64,000 bases of DNA from an uncultured Bulleidia sp. (lineage in GTDB: Bacteria > Bacillota_I > Bacilli_A > Erysipelotrichales > Erysipelotrichaceae). Where the stretch lies: NCBI GenBank assembly GCA_947087645.1, contig CAMUDN010000008.1:1-64000 (forward strand), given 5' to 3'. The translations under genes and the position numbers were made by a program. Within the stretch, counting starts at the first letter, position 1, and each line of letters begins with the position of its first letter. Of this stretch, positions 36,298-43,569 are shown piece after piece. The notes beneath the pieces are model-generated. The model searched no databases. It had not been told where the DNA came from and saw only the letters and a program-made list of their open reading frames with translations.

Positions 36298-36591
36298 ATG
36301 GATATTAAATTGATTAAAGCACCGGCACCGGCAACACTTGATATTATTCGCAATCGATCAAGGTTGAAAATTGAAGGTAATCCCGGGGCGATTGGTCTTG
36401 TCCAAGGAAGAATTATTGAAATGACAGTAGCTTGTGATATTGCTTATAAAACGAGTGGTGTTGAAGTTACGGATGTTAGAGGTTCATGTCCTCAGAATTT
36501 TGTCATGTTAGCAATTGTTGGCGAAATAGAAGAAGTAAAAATTGCTTTGAAAAAGATTGCAGAAAAAAGTAAGGAAAAAGACATATGGTAA
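36298..36591 (+). CDS. GrpU-like permuted shell protein with pore cysteine motif
   Basis: A 97-residue BMC-type protein with an N-terminal strand before the permuted domain (MDIKLIKAPAPATLDIIRNR) and a core NPGAIGLVQGRIIEMTVACD. The motif GSCPQ (C64) matches the conserved cysteine motif of GrpU shell proteins, where one cysteine per subunit lines the pore and binds an iron-sulfur cluster. That assignment is from family memory. The start is ATG 36298, behind AGAGGAG; the GTG at 36289 overlaps that site. Confidence 0.75.
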   Translation: MDIKLIKAPAPATLDIIRNRSRLKIEGNPGAIGLVQGRIIEMTVACDIAYKTSGVEVTDVRGSCPQNFVMLAIVGEIEEVKIALKKIAEKSKEKDIW

Positions 36592-36854
36592 TTGCACGTC
36601 TGATAGGAAATGTATGGGCTACCCGCAAATATGAATCACTGAATGGTCTAAAATTTATGTTAGTTGAGATTTTAGATGGTAAAAGTGAAGTACGCAGAAT
36701 TGTTGCTGTTGACACAATAGGAGCGGGTATTGGTGAACGGGTAATTGTTACCCAAGGATCTTCAGCAAGAGCTATTTTAGAAGAAGAAACAGATGTGAAA
36801 ATACCTGTTGATGCTGTAATAGTGGGAATTATAGACGAAGATTGTAACGTTTAA
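36585..36854 (+). CDS. eutN: Microcompartment vertex pentamer (EutN/CcmL type)
   Basis: An 89-residue BMC-P protein begins MVIARLIGNVWATRKYESLN. The middle has FMLVEILDGKSEVRR and the end IPVDAVIVGIIDEDCNV. These are EutN/CcmL features. Pentamers of this type cap the vertices of the polyhedral shell. It is the only pentamer gene in the operon. It overlaps the GrpU-like gene by seven bases and has normal length. Confidence 0.95.
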   Translation: MVIARLIGNVWATRKYESLNGLKFMLVEILDGKSEVRRIVAVDTIGAGIGERVIVTQGSSARAILEEETDVKIPVDAVIVGIIDEDCNV

Positions 36855-36865
36855 AGGAGGTTTTG

Positions 36866-37219
36866 ATGAAAAGACTTATAAGCCAAGAAGAGGTCTTGAA
36901 AAATAAGGATTCAAAGGAGCCAATATTGATTGATAAAAACACAATTATAACGCCGGCAGCTAAAGATTTAGCTAAAGATTTAGGCATTGAAGTGAAGTAT
37001 TGTGAATGTATACAATCACATTGCACACATAAAGAAAGTGAATCAAAAGACTCTTCACCGGCTTGCGAAGAGAAGAAAGATTGTGAATGTAAAACGGAAT
37101 GCAAAACAGAATGTAAAGAAAAAGCAATTTCTGAAGATGAAATTTATGCACTATTAAAGAAGGGTATAGATAATCATTTACTTTCAGTAGAAGATCTTGA
37201 AAAATTGATAAAGAAATAA
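36866..37219 (+). CDS. EutT/EutQ N-terminus-like protein with a cysteine-rich linker
   Basis: A 117-residue protein starts at ATG 36866 behind AAAGGAGG; a TTG at 36863 is less likely. Residues 1-50 share the segment of EutT/EutQ (RLISQEEVLKNKDSKEPILI, then TIITPAAKDLAKDLGIEVKY). A central stretch has eight cysteines, many in a charged KTECKTECKE pattern, and could bind metal. The last ~30 residues form an amphipathic helix (DEIYALLKKGIDNHLLSVED) like an encapsulation peptide. I know no function. A metal-binding or cluster-delivery adaptor for the compartment is possible. Confidence 0.65.
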   Translation: MKRLISQEEVLKNKDSKEPILIDKNTIITPAAKDLAKDLGIEVKYCECIQSHCTHKESESKDSSPACEEKKDCECKTECKTECKEKAISEDEIYALLKKGIDNHLLSVEDLEKLIKK

Positions 37220-37220
37220 A

Positions 37221-37865
37221 ATGAAAGAGCTAAATGAACTATTTTCTAAATTAATAGAAAATTATAATAAAAATAGCATAAAAGTTAATCTTAATCTTTA
37301 TCGAGCTCCAATTGTCATAGCAGGTAGGCATGTGCATTTAGCACAAAATGAAGTGGATATTCTTTTTGGTAAGGACTATAAATTGAATCCAATAGAAGGT
37401 TCAACATCTGATAGTTTATATATTTGCAAAGAATGCCTTACTTTGGCAGGACCTTGTGGAGCTATTGAAAAGGTTATGCTAGTTGGTCCAACACGGCAAG
37501 CAACACAAGTTGAAATTTTACGTATGGATGCTACTAAATTGGGTATAAAACCAATGATTCGCTTAAGTGGTCATTTAGATGGTACGCCAGGAATAACACT
37601 TATCGGTCCGCAAGGTACAGCTATTTTAAAGCAAGGAGTAATTGTTTCGAAAAGAACCCTTAATCTTAATTTAGAGGAAGCAAAAGAAAGAAATTTACAT
37701 GCAGGTGATGTAGTTTCAATACGTGTGAAGGGTGAAAGAGCAGCTATTCTAGAAAATGTAGTTGTCCGTATTAAAGAAGGTATCTGCTTAAATTGTCAGC
37801 TTGATCAAGAGGAAGTTGATGCACTTGGACTTAGTGCAGATGATTATGTGGAAATTATAAGGTAG
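37221..37865 (+). CDS. pduL: PduL-like phosphotransacylase lacking part of its metal site
   Basis: A 214-residue PduL family protein normally converts acyl-CoA to acyl-phosphate and frees CoA in the compartment. The first zinc-binding motif is intact (GRHVHL, His37 and His39), as are VMLVGPTRQATQVEI and SGHLDGTPGITL. The second metal motif, usually RHIHM, reads RTLNL (145-149). The usual MHIDTDEAN reads CQLDQEEVD, so three conserved histidines are replaced by Thr, Asn and Gln. The enzyme may be inactive or use altered chemistry. It follows the cysteine-rich gene by one base, and its own ribosome binding site is weak. Confidence 0.85.
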   Translation: MKELNELFSKLIENYNKNSIKVNLNLYRAPIVIAGRHVHLAQNEVDILFGKDYKLNPIEGSTSDSLYICKECLTLAGPCGAIEKVMLVGPTRQATQVEILRMDATKLGIKPMIRLSGHLDGTPGITLIGPQGTAILKQGVIVSKRTLNLNLEEAKERNLHAGDVVSIRVKGERAAILENVVVRIKEGICLNCQLDQEEVDALGLSADDYVEIIR

Positions 37866-37871
37866 GTATAA

Positions 37872-38411
37872 ATGATTGAAAACAGAAAAGAACTTCGGAG
37901 TTTAGCAAAACCGTTAACAAAAAGTTCACGACAAATTAAATTAAAGATTAAAAATCCACATGTTAATAAAAAGGTAAATATTGATGTACATTTGAATATG
38001 GAAAAGAAAAAAGATATAAGTACAAAGATAGAAGCTAAATTAAATGAACATGTAGATAAAACTGTAAATACGAATGCAAATGGAAATGCAAATGTTACCA
38101 TGAAAATAGAAGAAAAGGAGAACAAAAAAATGGCACAATTAGACGCACTTGGAATGATTGAAACAAAAGGATTAGTAGGAAGTATTGAAGCAGCCGATGC
38201 AATGGTAAAAGCTGCAAATGTAACACTTATTGGTAAAGTACACGTTGGTGGTGGACTTGTAACAGTAATGGTTAGAGGTGATGTTGGAGCTGTAAAAGCA
38301 GCTACAGATGCAGGTGCTGCAGCCGCTCAAAGAGTTGGTGAATTAGTCTCTGTACATGTAATTCCAAGACCACATGCAGAAGTAGAATTGATCTTACCTC
38401 ATAAAGACTAA
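37872..38411 (+). CDS. BMC-H shell protein with 86-residue N-terminal extension and internal start
   Basis: The long frame encodes 179 residues. Residues 1-86 are a basic, low-complexity region ([20 protein letters not shown] and [13 protein letters not shown]) that matches no domain I know. From Met87 (ATG 38130) the product is a normal 93-residue BMC-H protein ([20 protein letters not shown], then [20 protein letters not shown]). A strong AAAAGGAG stands before Met87, while the upstream ATG has only a weak site (AAGGTAGG). Two products are likely: abundant short subunits and a few long ones whose tails may project inside or outside the shell. The 3' half is nearly identical to the BMC-H gene at 40061. 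Confidence 0.85.
   Translation: MIENRKELRSLAKPLTKSSRQIKLKIKNPHVNKKVNIDVHLNMEKKKDISTKIEAKLNEHVDKTVNTNANGNANVTMKIEEKENKKMAQLDALGMIETKGLVGSIEAADAMVKAANVTLIGKVHVGGGLVTVMVRGDVGAVKAATDAGAAAAQRVGELVSVHVIPRPHAEVELILPHKD
38113..38132 (+). promoter_or_regulatory. Internal ribosome binding site and start codon of the short BMC-H form
   Basis: AAAAGGAG (38113-38120) lies 9 bases before ATG 38130, in frame with the long form. The site is stronger than the one in front of 37872. Confidence 0.75.
38151..38344 (+). repeat. 194-bp perfect direct repeat, copy 1 (matches 40076-40269)
   Basis: Position by position, 38151-38344 and 40076-40269 are identical, 1925 bp apart, and flank the CutF gene. They encode the core of two BMC-H proteins. 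Recent duplication or gene conversion is implied. Confidence 0.92.
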
Positions 38412-38442
38412 ATCATAGATTGAAAATATTAAGGAGGTAAGC

Positions 38443-40029
38443 ATGCAAGAATTAGATACAGATTTAGCCAGTATTCAGCATGCAAGAGACTTAGCTAGAA
38501 AAGGTCATGTAGCTGAATTAAAACTTCGGGAATATACTTTTGAACAAATTGATAAGATTATTAAGGCAATTGCAGAAGCCGGTGAAGCTCATGCTAAAGA
38601 GTTAGCAGAGTTAGCAGTTGAAGAAACAGGCTTTGGTAAAGTTAAAGATAAAATGTATAAAAATCACATGGCAAGTGGACTTTTATACGAAGATATTAAA
38701 GATCAACAGACAATTGGTATTATTGGGGCTGATGAGAAAGAACAAGTTATTACAGTAGCTGATCCAGTTGGTTTAATAATGGGTATTGTACCATCAACTA
38801 ATCCAACATCAACTGTTATTTATAACTCAATGATTGCAATTAAATCACGTAATCCAATTATCTTTAGTCCTCATCCAAAGGCACGTAAATGTACACAAAG
38901 AGCTATTGAAATTGTTAATGAAGCAGCTGTTAATGCTGGGGCACCAGAAAATATTGTACAAGGAATAACTAAGATTTCCATGGATGCAACAAATGCTTTG
39001 ATGCATGCTAATGAAGTTAAGTTAATTATTGCTACTGGTGGACCAGCAATGGTAAAAGCCGCTTACTCAGCTGGTAAACCAGCAATTGGTGTAGGAGCTG
39101 GAAACTCACCAGCATATATTGAAAGATCAGCTGATGTTAAGAAGGCAGTAAGTAATATTATTGCTTCCAAAACATTTGATAATGGTACTATTTGTGCTTC
39201 TGAACAATCAATTATTGTTGAAAATGCAAATCGTGAAGAAGTTATTAAGGAGCTTAAAGCTCATAAAGCTTACTTTATGTCTGATGAAGAGTGCAAGAAA
39301 GTATGCAAGTTATTATTTAGAAATGGTACGGCAATGAATCCAGACTTTGTTGGTCGGAGTGCTAAAGTTATTGCTGATGCTGCAGGTATTGATGTTGCCA
39401 GTGATACAACTGTATTAGTTGGTGAACAATATGGTGTTGGTAAAGAATATCCATTATCATTTGAAAAATTAACTTGTGTAATTGGCTTCTATACAGTTGC
39501 TGATTGGCAAGAAGCTTGTGATTTATCATTTAAATTACTTGAAAATGGTATTGGTCATACAATGAGCTTACATACAGAAAATAAAGAAATTGCTCGGAAA
39601 TTTACAATTAAGCCAGCCAGCCGTATTTTAGTAAATACAGGTGGAACAATGGGTGGAACTGGTCTTACAACGGGTCTTCCAATTGCTTTAACACTTGGTT
39701 GTGGAACAATGGGTGGATCAAGCGTATCAGAGAATGTTGGTCCAAAACATTTAATTAATATTAAGAAGTTAGTTTATGGCACAATTGATGCTGATAAAGT
39801 TGTTGCTGAAGATAAGATCTTTAGAAAATATCATCCAGAAGAATATCATGACTCACTTCCTGAATATAATAAGCCTGAGAGTAAATACTTTGAATATTCA
39901 ACAGGTTGTAATTCATGTAAGAGTCCAGAAGAAAGACAAAAGTCTAATTTTAAGGAAACAGGTGAAATTAACTTAGAAGAATTAAAGGCAATGGTTGATT
40001 CATTTGTTAACGCTTTTAAAGGTGAATAA
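38443..40029 (+). CDS. cutF: CoA-acylating acetaldehyde dehydrogenase (CutF-like)
   Basis: A 528-residue enzyme oxidises acetaldehyde to acetyl-CoA with NAD and CoA. The catalytic Cys251 lies in FDNGTICASEQ and the nucleotide region is intact (GIVPSTNPTSTVIYNSMIA and GGPAMVKAAYSAGKPAIGVG). The C-terminus carries a cysteine-containing tail (STGCNSCKSPEE), then an amphipathic helix (LEELKAMVDSFVNAFKGE) typical of an encapsulation peptide. AAGGAGG precedes the start. It works with the alcohol dehydrogenase at 43570 to keep NAD balanced inside the shell. Confidence 0.93.
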   Translation: MQELDTDLASIQHARDLARKGHVAELKLREYTFEQIDKIIKAIAEAGEAHAKELAELAVEETGFGKVKDKMYKNHMASGLLYEDIKDQQTIGIIGADEKEQVITVADPVGLIMGIVPSTNPTSTVIYNSMIAIKSRNPIIFSPHPKARKCTQRAIEIVNEAAVNAGAPENIVQGITKISMDATNALMHANEVKLIIATGGPAMVKAAYSAGKPAIGVGAGNSPAYIERSADVKKAVSNIIASKTFDNGTICASEQSIIVENANREEVIKELKAHKAYFMSDEECKKVCKLLFRNGTAMNPDFVGRSAKVIADAAGIDVASDTTVLVGEQYGVGKEYPLSFEKLTCVIGFYTVADWQEACDLSFKLLENGIGHTMSLHTENKEIARKFTIKPASRILVNTGGTMGGTGLTTGLPIALTLGCGTMGGSSVSENVGPKHLINIKKLVYGTIDADKVVAEDKIFRKYHPEEYHDSLPEYNKPESKYFEYSTGCNSCKSPEERQKSNFKETGEINLEELKAMVDSFVNAFKGE

Positions 40030-40060
40030 GTAGTTTATAATAAAGAAAAGGAGAAAAAAT

Positions 40061-40336
40061 ATGAACGAAGCTTTAGGAATGATTGAAACAAAAGGATTAG
40101 TAGGAAGTATTGAAGCAGCCGATGCAATGGTAAAAGCTGCAAATGTAACACTTATTGGTAAAGTACACGTTGGTGGTGGACTTGTAACAGTAATGGTTAG
40201 AGGTGATGTTGGAGCTGTAAAAGCAGCTACAGATGCAGGTGCTGCAGCCGCTCAAAGAGTTGGTGAATTGGTTTCTGTACATGTAATTCCAAGACCTCAT
40301 ACAGAAGTTGAGTCTATTTTACCTCACGTTAAATAA
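40061..40336 (+). CDS. Microcompartment hexameric shell protein (BMC-H), copy 4
   Basis: A 91-residue canonical BMC-H protein ([20 protein letters not shown]) is almost identical to the short form encoded at 38130. Only the first residues and a few at the C-terminus ([15 protein letters not shown]) differ. It is probably a major facet protein. AAAAGGAG precedes the start. The DNA repeat suggests recent duplication or conversion around the CutF gene. Confidence 0.95.
   Translation: MNEALGMIETKGLVGSIEAADAMVKAANVTLIGKVHVGGGLVTVMVRGDVGAVKAATDAGAAAAQRVGELVSVHVIPRPHTEVESILPHVK
40076..40269 (+). repeat. 194-bp perfect direct repeat, copy 2 (matches 38151-38344)
   Basis: Identical to 38151-38344; see that entry. 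Recombination between the copies would delete the CutF gene and leave one BMC-H gene. Confidence 0.92.
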
Positions 40337-40341
40337 TTTTT

Positions 40342-41145
40342 ATGAAAACTTATGATTTATCAAACTTTTATCAAAAGTTAAAAGAAAAGTTTAATAAATC
40401 TAATGGCAGAGATACTCTCATATATTTACTGGAGGAATTCTCTAATACAATAAATTTAGAAGATGAGAGAGCCATTATCTTTGTAGGTAATGAGCTCTCA
40501 AGTTTTTTGAGGGTAAAGGGTGTTATAGACTTATCTTATAAAATTTATAGTGTGATTGAGAAGTTGGTTATCAAAAATTATGGCTTATACTCGGAAGAAT
40601 ATGCGACTTTATTAATTAATATCGGTGATTTAGATATCGTAGCAAAAAATAATGAAAAAGCTATTGAAAATTTAACAAAAGCAGAAAAAATAGCTATGAC
40701 AAAAGAAAATAATGATTATCTTTTAGCAAGTATCTATAATAATCGATCTGCGGCTTTTAGAAATCTTAAATTATTTGATCAAGCAGAAAATGATATTAAT
40801 AAAGCAATGATGCTAACGAGTAATGCAGAGAAGATAGCAGTATCACAAATTAATCTTGCTGAAATAAAATTGGCACAAAATGATTGTGTTAAAGCCATAA
40901 ACTTAATTGATAAAGCTATTTCATATTATGAAAAAAATAATTTATATATACCCCATTTAGCAAATGCATATGCTACAGCAGCGTCAATTTATTATAAATT
41001 GAATGAATATGATAAGAGTATTTCTTATCTTGAAAAAGCAATTGATATCTTTGATCATAATATAGGCAATGGACCAATTAGAGATATGCTTTTAAAGAAT
41101 TTAGCAAAAGTAACACAGAAAAGAGATAGTTTATGCAAGGAATAG
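40342..41145 (+). CDS. TPR-repeat protein inside the choline operon
   Basis: A 267-residue all-helical protein has several tetratricopeptide repeats between about 85 and 250 (LINIGDLDIVAKNNEKAIEN, YNNRSAAFRNLKLFDQAEND and AASIYYKLNEYDKSISYLEK). TPR arrays bind peptides or partner proteins. It starts six bases after the shell gene with no clear ribosome binding site, so translation is probably coupled, and it overlaps the next gene by 13 bases. With the following two DUF proteins it forms a module of unknown function; in other Bacillota the three types also occur together, as I recall. Confidence 0.8.
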   Translation: MKTYDLSNFYQKLKEKFNKSNGRDTLIYLLEEFSNTINLEDERAIIFVGNELSSFLRVKGVIDLSYKIYSVIEKLVIKNYGLYSEEYATLLINIGDLDIVAKNNEKAIENLTKAEKIAMTKENNDYLLASIYNNRSAAFRNLKLFDQAENDINKAMMLTSNAEKIAVSQINLAEIKLAQNDCVKAINLIDKAISYYEKNNLYIPHLANAYATAASIYYKLNEYDKSISYLEKAIDIFDHNIGNGPIRDMLLKNLAKVTQKRDSLCKE

Positions 41146-42059
41146 AAATTTCTAAATCTTATTTTAAAGAAGTAGCTTATCCCCTTTTTAAAAGATCATT
41201 GCCAGAAGTTATAAATATTTGGGCAGTGGGTTTAGTTGGTGAAGGTAGTGAATGTTTTAAATTAGATGATGATATTTCTCAAGATCATGATTTTGGACCT
41301 GGTTTTTGTATATGGTTGAAAGAGAAAGATTATGTCTCTTATAAAGATAAAGTTAATGAGATATTAACGAATTTACCAAAAAAATATCATGGATATGAAC
41401 GCATAATATCACAAGGTGCTGATAAACGAGTTGGTTTATTCTCAATTGAAGATTTTTATTTGAAATATACTTCTTTCAAGCAATTTCCTATTTCTGATTT
41501 TGATTTTTTACGAATTCCGGAAACCTTTTTAGCAACGGTAACTAATGGAGAGGTATTTGAAGATAATGATGGTCTTTTTAGCAAATACCGTAATTATCTT
41601 TTGCAATTTTATCCATTAGATGTAAGAAAGAAAAAATTAGCTGCTAATTTAGCAATTATGGCACAAGCTGGTCAATATAATTTAGCAAGATCACTTAAAA
41701 GAAATGATATATCTGCTGTTTTTTCCGCTAAATATGAATTTATAGATGCTCTTTTTAGGACTTTATTTCTATTAGCTAAAACATATATGCCTTATTATAA
41801 GTTAAGGTTTAGAATGCTCAAAAAATTAAATTATTATCCTTTAGATTTATTAACAGATATTGAAAAGTTTGAATTATCTAATAATGATACTGAACTTTTG
41901 TATTTAGCAGAGAAGATATCATTATATATTAAAGAAATATTGAATTATCGGCATATAACGCAAACAAAGGAAGATTTTTTAATTACTCAAGCCGAAGAAG
42001 TACAAAATTCAATTGTAAATGATAAAATTCGTAATCTTCATCTTATGAAAGGAAAATGA
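41133..42059 (+). CDS. DUF4037 protein with nucleotidyltransferase-like motif
   Basis: A 308-residue protein opens into WAVGLVGEGSECFKLDDDIS, then QDHDFGPGFCIWLKE. The GxGSE and DHDFG pattern resembles the metal- and nucleotide-binding start of nucleotidyltransferases (GS...DxD). This is the DUF4037 family. The rest is helical and unassigned. Its function is unknown; adenylylation or uridylylation of a partner would fit the motif. It overlaps the TPR gene by 13 bases and abuts the DUF4125 gene. Its place inside the shell operon is unusual. Confidence 0.75.
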   Translation: MQGIEISKSYFKEVAYPLFKRSLPEVINIWAVGLVGEGSECFKLDDDISQDHDFGPGFCIWLKEKDYVSYKDKVNEILTNLPKKYHGYERIISQGADKRVGLFSIEDFYLKYTSFKQFPISDFDFLRIPETFLATVTNGEVFEDNDGLFSKYRNYLLQFYPLDVRKKKLAANLAIMAQAGQYNLARSLKRNDISAVFSAKYEFIDALFRTLFLLAKTYMPYYKLRFRMLKKLNYYPLDLLTDIEKFELSNNDTELLYLAEKISLYIKEILNYRHITQTKEDFLITQAEEVQNSIVNDKIRNLHLMKGK

Positions 42060-42704
42060 ATGAGAGATTTATTTTTTAATATAGATCATCAACTGATCAT
42101 AAATATTTTTAAAAAATATAATGTCGATAGTGACACAGCAAATAAGTTAAAGTTGATTTTAAACTTTGAGTGGTCACAATTTGATGCTGTAGAAGGAATG
42201 CATGGGCGAGCATTTTGCCAAGATAATGCTAAAGAATTTTTGCTTATGCGTTTGGCACAATATTTAGCCTATACGACTGAAATTATTCGTCTAATATATC
42301 AGGATTATGAAGCTATGGCAACAGAAAAGATTAATCCTATTTTTGATAAATATGCACGAATGATGGAATATACTGATCCAGATGATTTTATGAATATAAA
42401 AAATAAATTGATAACTATATCTAAAGTTAAGGAAAATTTATTACTTGAAATAAAAGATGAACTAAAAAAGAGAATAAATATCAAAAAAAGTGAATTACCA
42501 AAAACATTAAAAAATTCACGACCAGTAGAAAATGACGGTAAAAAGATATCATCATTAGATTATTATATTTGCGAGATAAGTTTATATTCGCTTAAAACTC
42601 TATGGCAGATTAGAGATTTTATAAAGAAATCAAATGTTGATTTTATTGGTCTGATTTATCAAAATACTTTATTTTTAGCACATAAATTAAATGGTGAAAA
42701 TTAG
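42060..42704 (+). CDS. DUF4125 family protein
   Basis: A 214-residue protein carries the DUF4125 signature NFEWSQFDAVE then GMHGRAFCQDNAKEFLLMR. It is otherwise helical and charged. It begins at 42060 directly after the stop of the DUF4037 gene and ends at the base before the MerR start, so the block is translated as a unit. No catalytic role is known to me. The conserved arginine, cysteine and glutamine suggest a binding or enzymatic site that I cannot assign. Confidence 0.75.
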   Translation: MRDLFFNIDHQLIINIFKKYNVDSDTANKLKLILNFEWSQFDAVEGMHGRAFCQDNAKEFLLMRLAQYLAYTTEIIRLIYQDYEAMATEKINPIFDKYARMMEYTDPDDFMNIKNKLITISKVKENLLLEIKDELKKRINIKKSELPKTLKNSRPVENDGKKISSLDYYICEISLYSLKTLWQIRDFIKKSNVDFIGLIYQNTLFLAHKLNGEN

Positions 42705-43556
42705 ATGGACAAAGTAGATAATTTATATTCAATTGGTCAGGCTGCAAGAAAAGCTAAGATATCAACACGAACACTTCGACATTATGAGTCGATCGAATTA
42801 ATAAAACCTGATTATGTAAAAGAAAATGGGTATAGATATTATAGTTCAGATACAATAATGATGGTTTCAATAATAAAATATCTGCAATTCATGGAATTTA
42901 GTTTGGAGGAGATTAAAGAATTTATCTATAATGCAAATTATCAAGAGATAAGTGAAAGCTTTACAACTTTAACGCAAAAAACAGAGGAAGAAATTAGTCA
43001 TTTAAATGATCGTTTGATGATAGTTAAAGATTGGCATAATCTTATTATGGAAGGATCGTCAGCATTATTAATTGAAAATAATAAACCTAGTATTAAGTAT
43101 ATTAGTGAAAAAGAATTAATAAAATATGAAATGACTTTCACTTATAATTATGAGGAAGCAATTTTAGATCTTGATTTTTCTAATTTTGTCAAAGATCAAA
43201 ACAATAAAATAACTGGACCAGTGATGTTTTATTTTAATTCATATAAGCAGCGAATAAAACAAGAAAAACAAAATAAGCCAATAGATTTCTTATATATTCA
43301 AAGTGCTGTTGATCCAATTATAGATAAAAGTATGTGCTTTTATCTACCACAGGGTTTTTATGTATCACTATATCATTTAGGTGATTATAAAGGATTAATG
43401 AAGTCATATGAAAAACTTATTGATTGGGCTAATAGTAATAAGTTTGTATTAGGTAATTCAGTTATAGAAAGATTTGTTATTGATACTTGGACATTTAGAA
43501 ATAAGAACCAATATGTTACAGAGATATTGATTCCTATAGATAATAAATTAAAATAA
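42705..43556 (+). CDS. MerR-family regulator with GyrI-like effector domain
   Basis: A 283-residue regulator has the MerR DNA-binding domain at its N-terminus (YSIGQAARKAKISTRTLRHY, then YESIELIKPDY and NGYRYYSSDTIMM). A coiled-coil dimer region follows (about residues 80-120). The C-terminal ~150 residues match the GyrI-like small-molecule binding fold of BmrR-type activators. It lies directly after the DUF4125 gene and is probably autoregulated. It is the best candidate to act at the long-spacer promoter at 27134. An amine such as choline or trimethylamine is a plausible effector, which is inference. Confidence 0.85.
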   Translation: MDKVDNLYSIGQAARKAKISTRTLRHYESIELIKPDYVKENGYRYYSSDTIMMVSIIKYLQFMEFSLEEIKEFIYNANYQEISESFTTLTQKTEEEISHLNDRLMIVKDWHNLIMEGSSALLIENNKPSIKYISEKELIKYEMTFTYNYEEAILDLDFSNFVKDQNNKITGPVMFYFNSYKQRIKQEKQNKPIDFLYIQSAVDPIIDKSMCFYLPQGFYVSLYHLGDYKGLMKSYEKLIDWANSNKFVLGNSVIERFVIDTWTFRNKNQYVTEILIPIDNKLK

Positions 43557-43569
43557 GAAAGGAAGCAAA

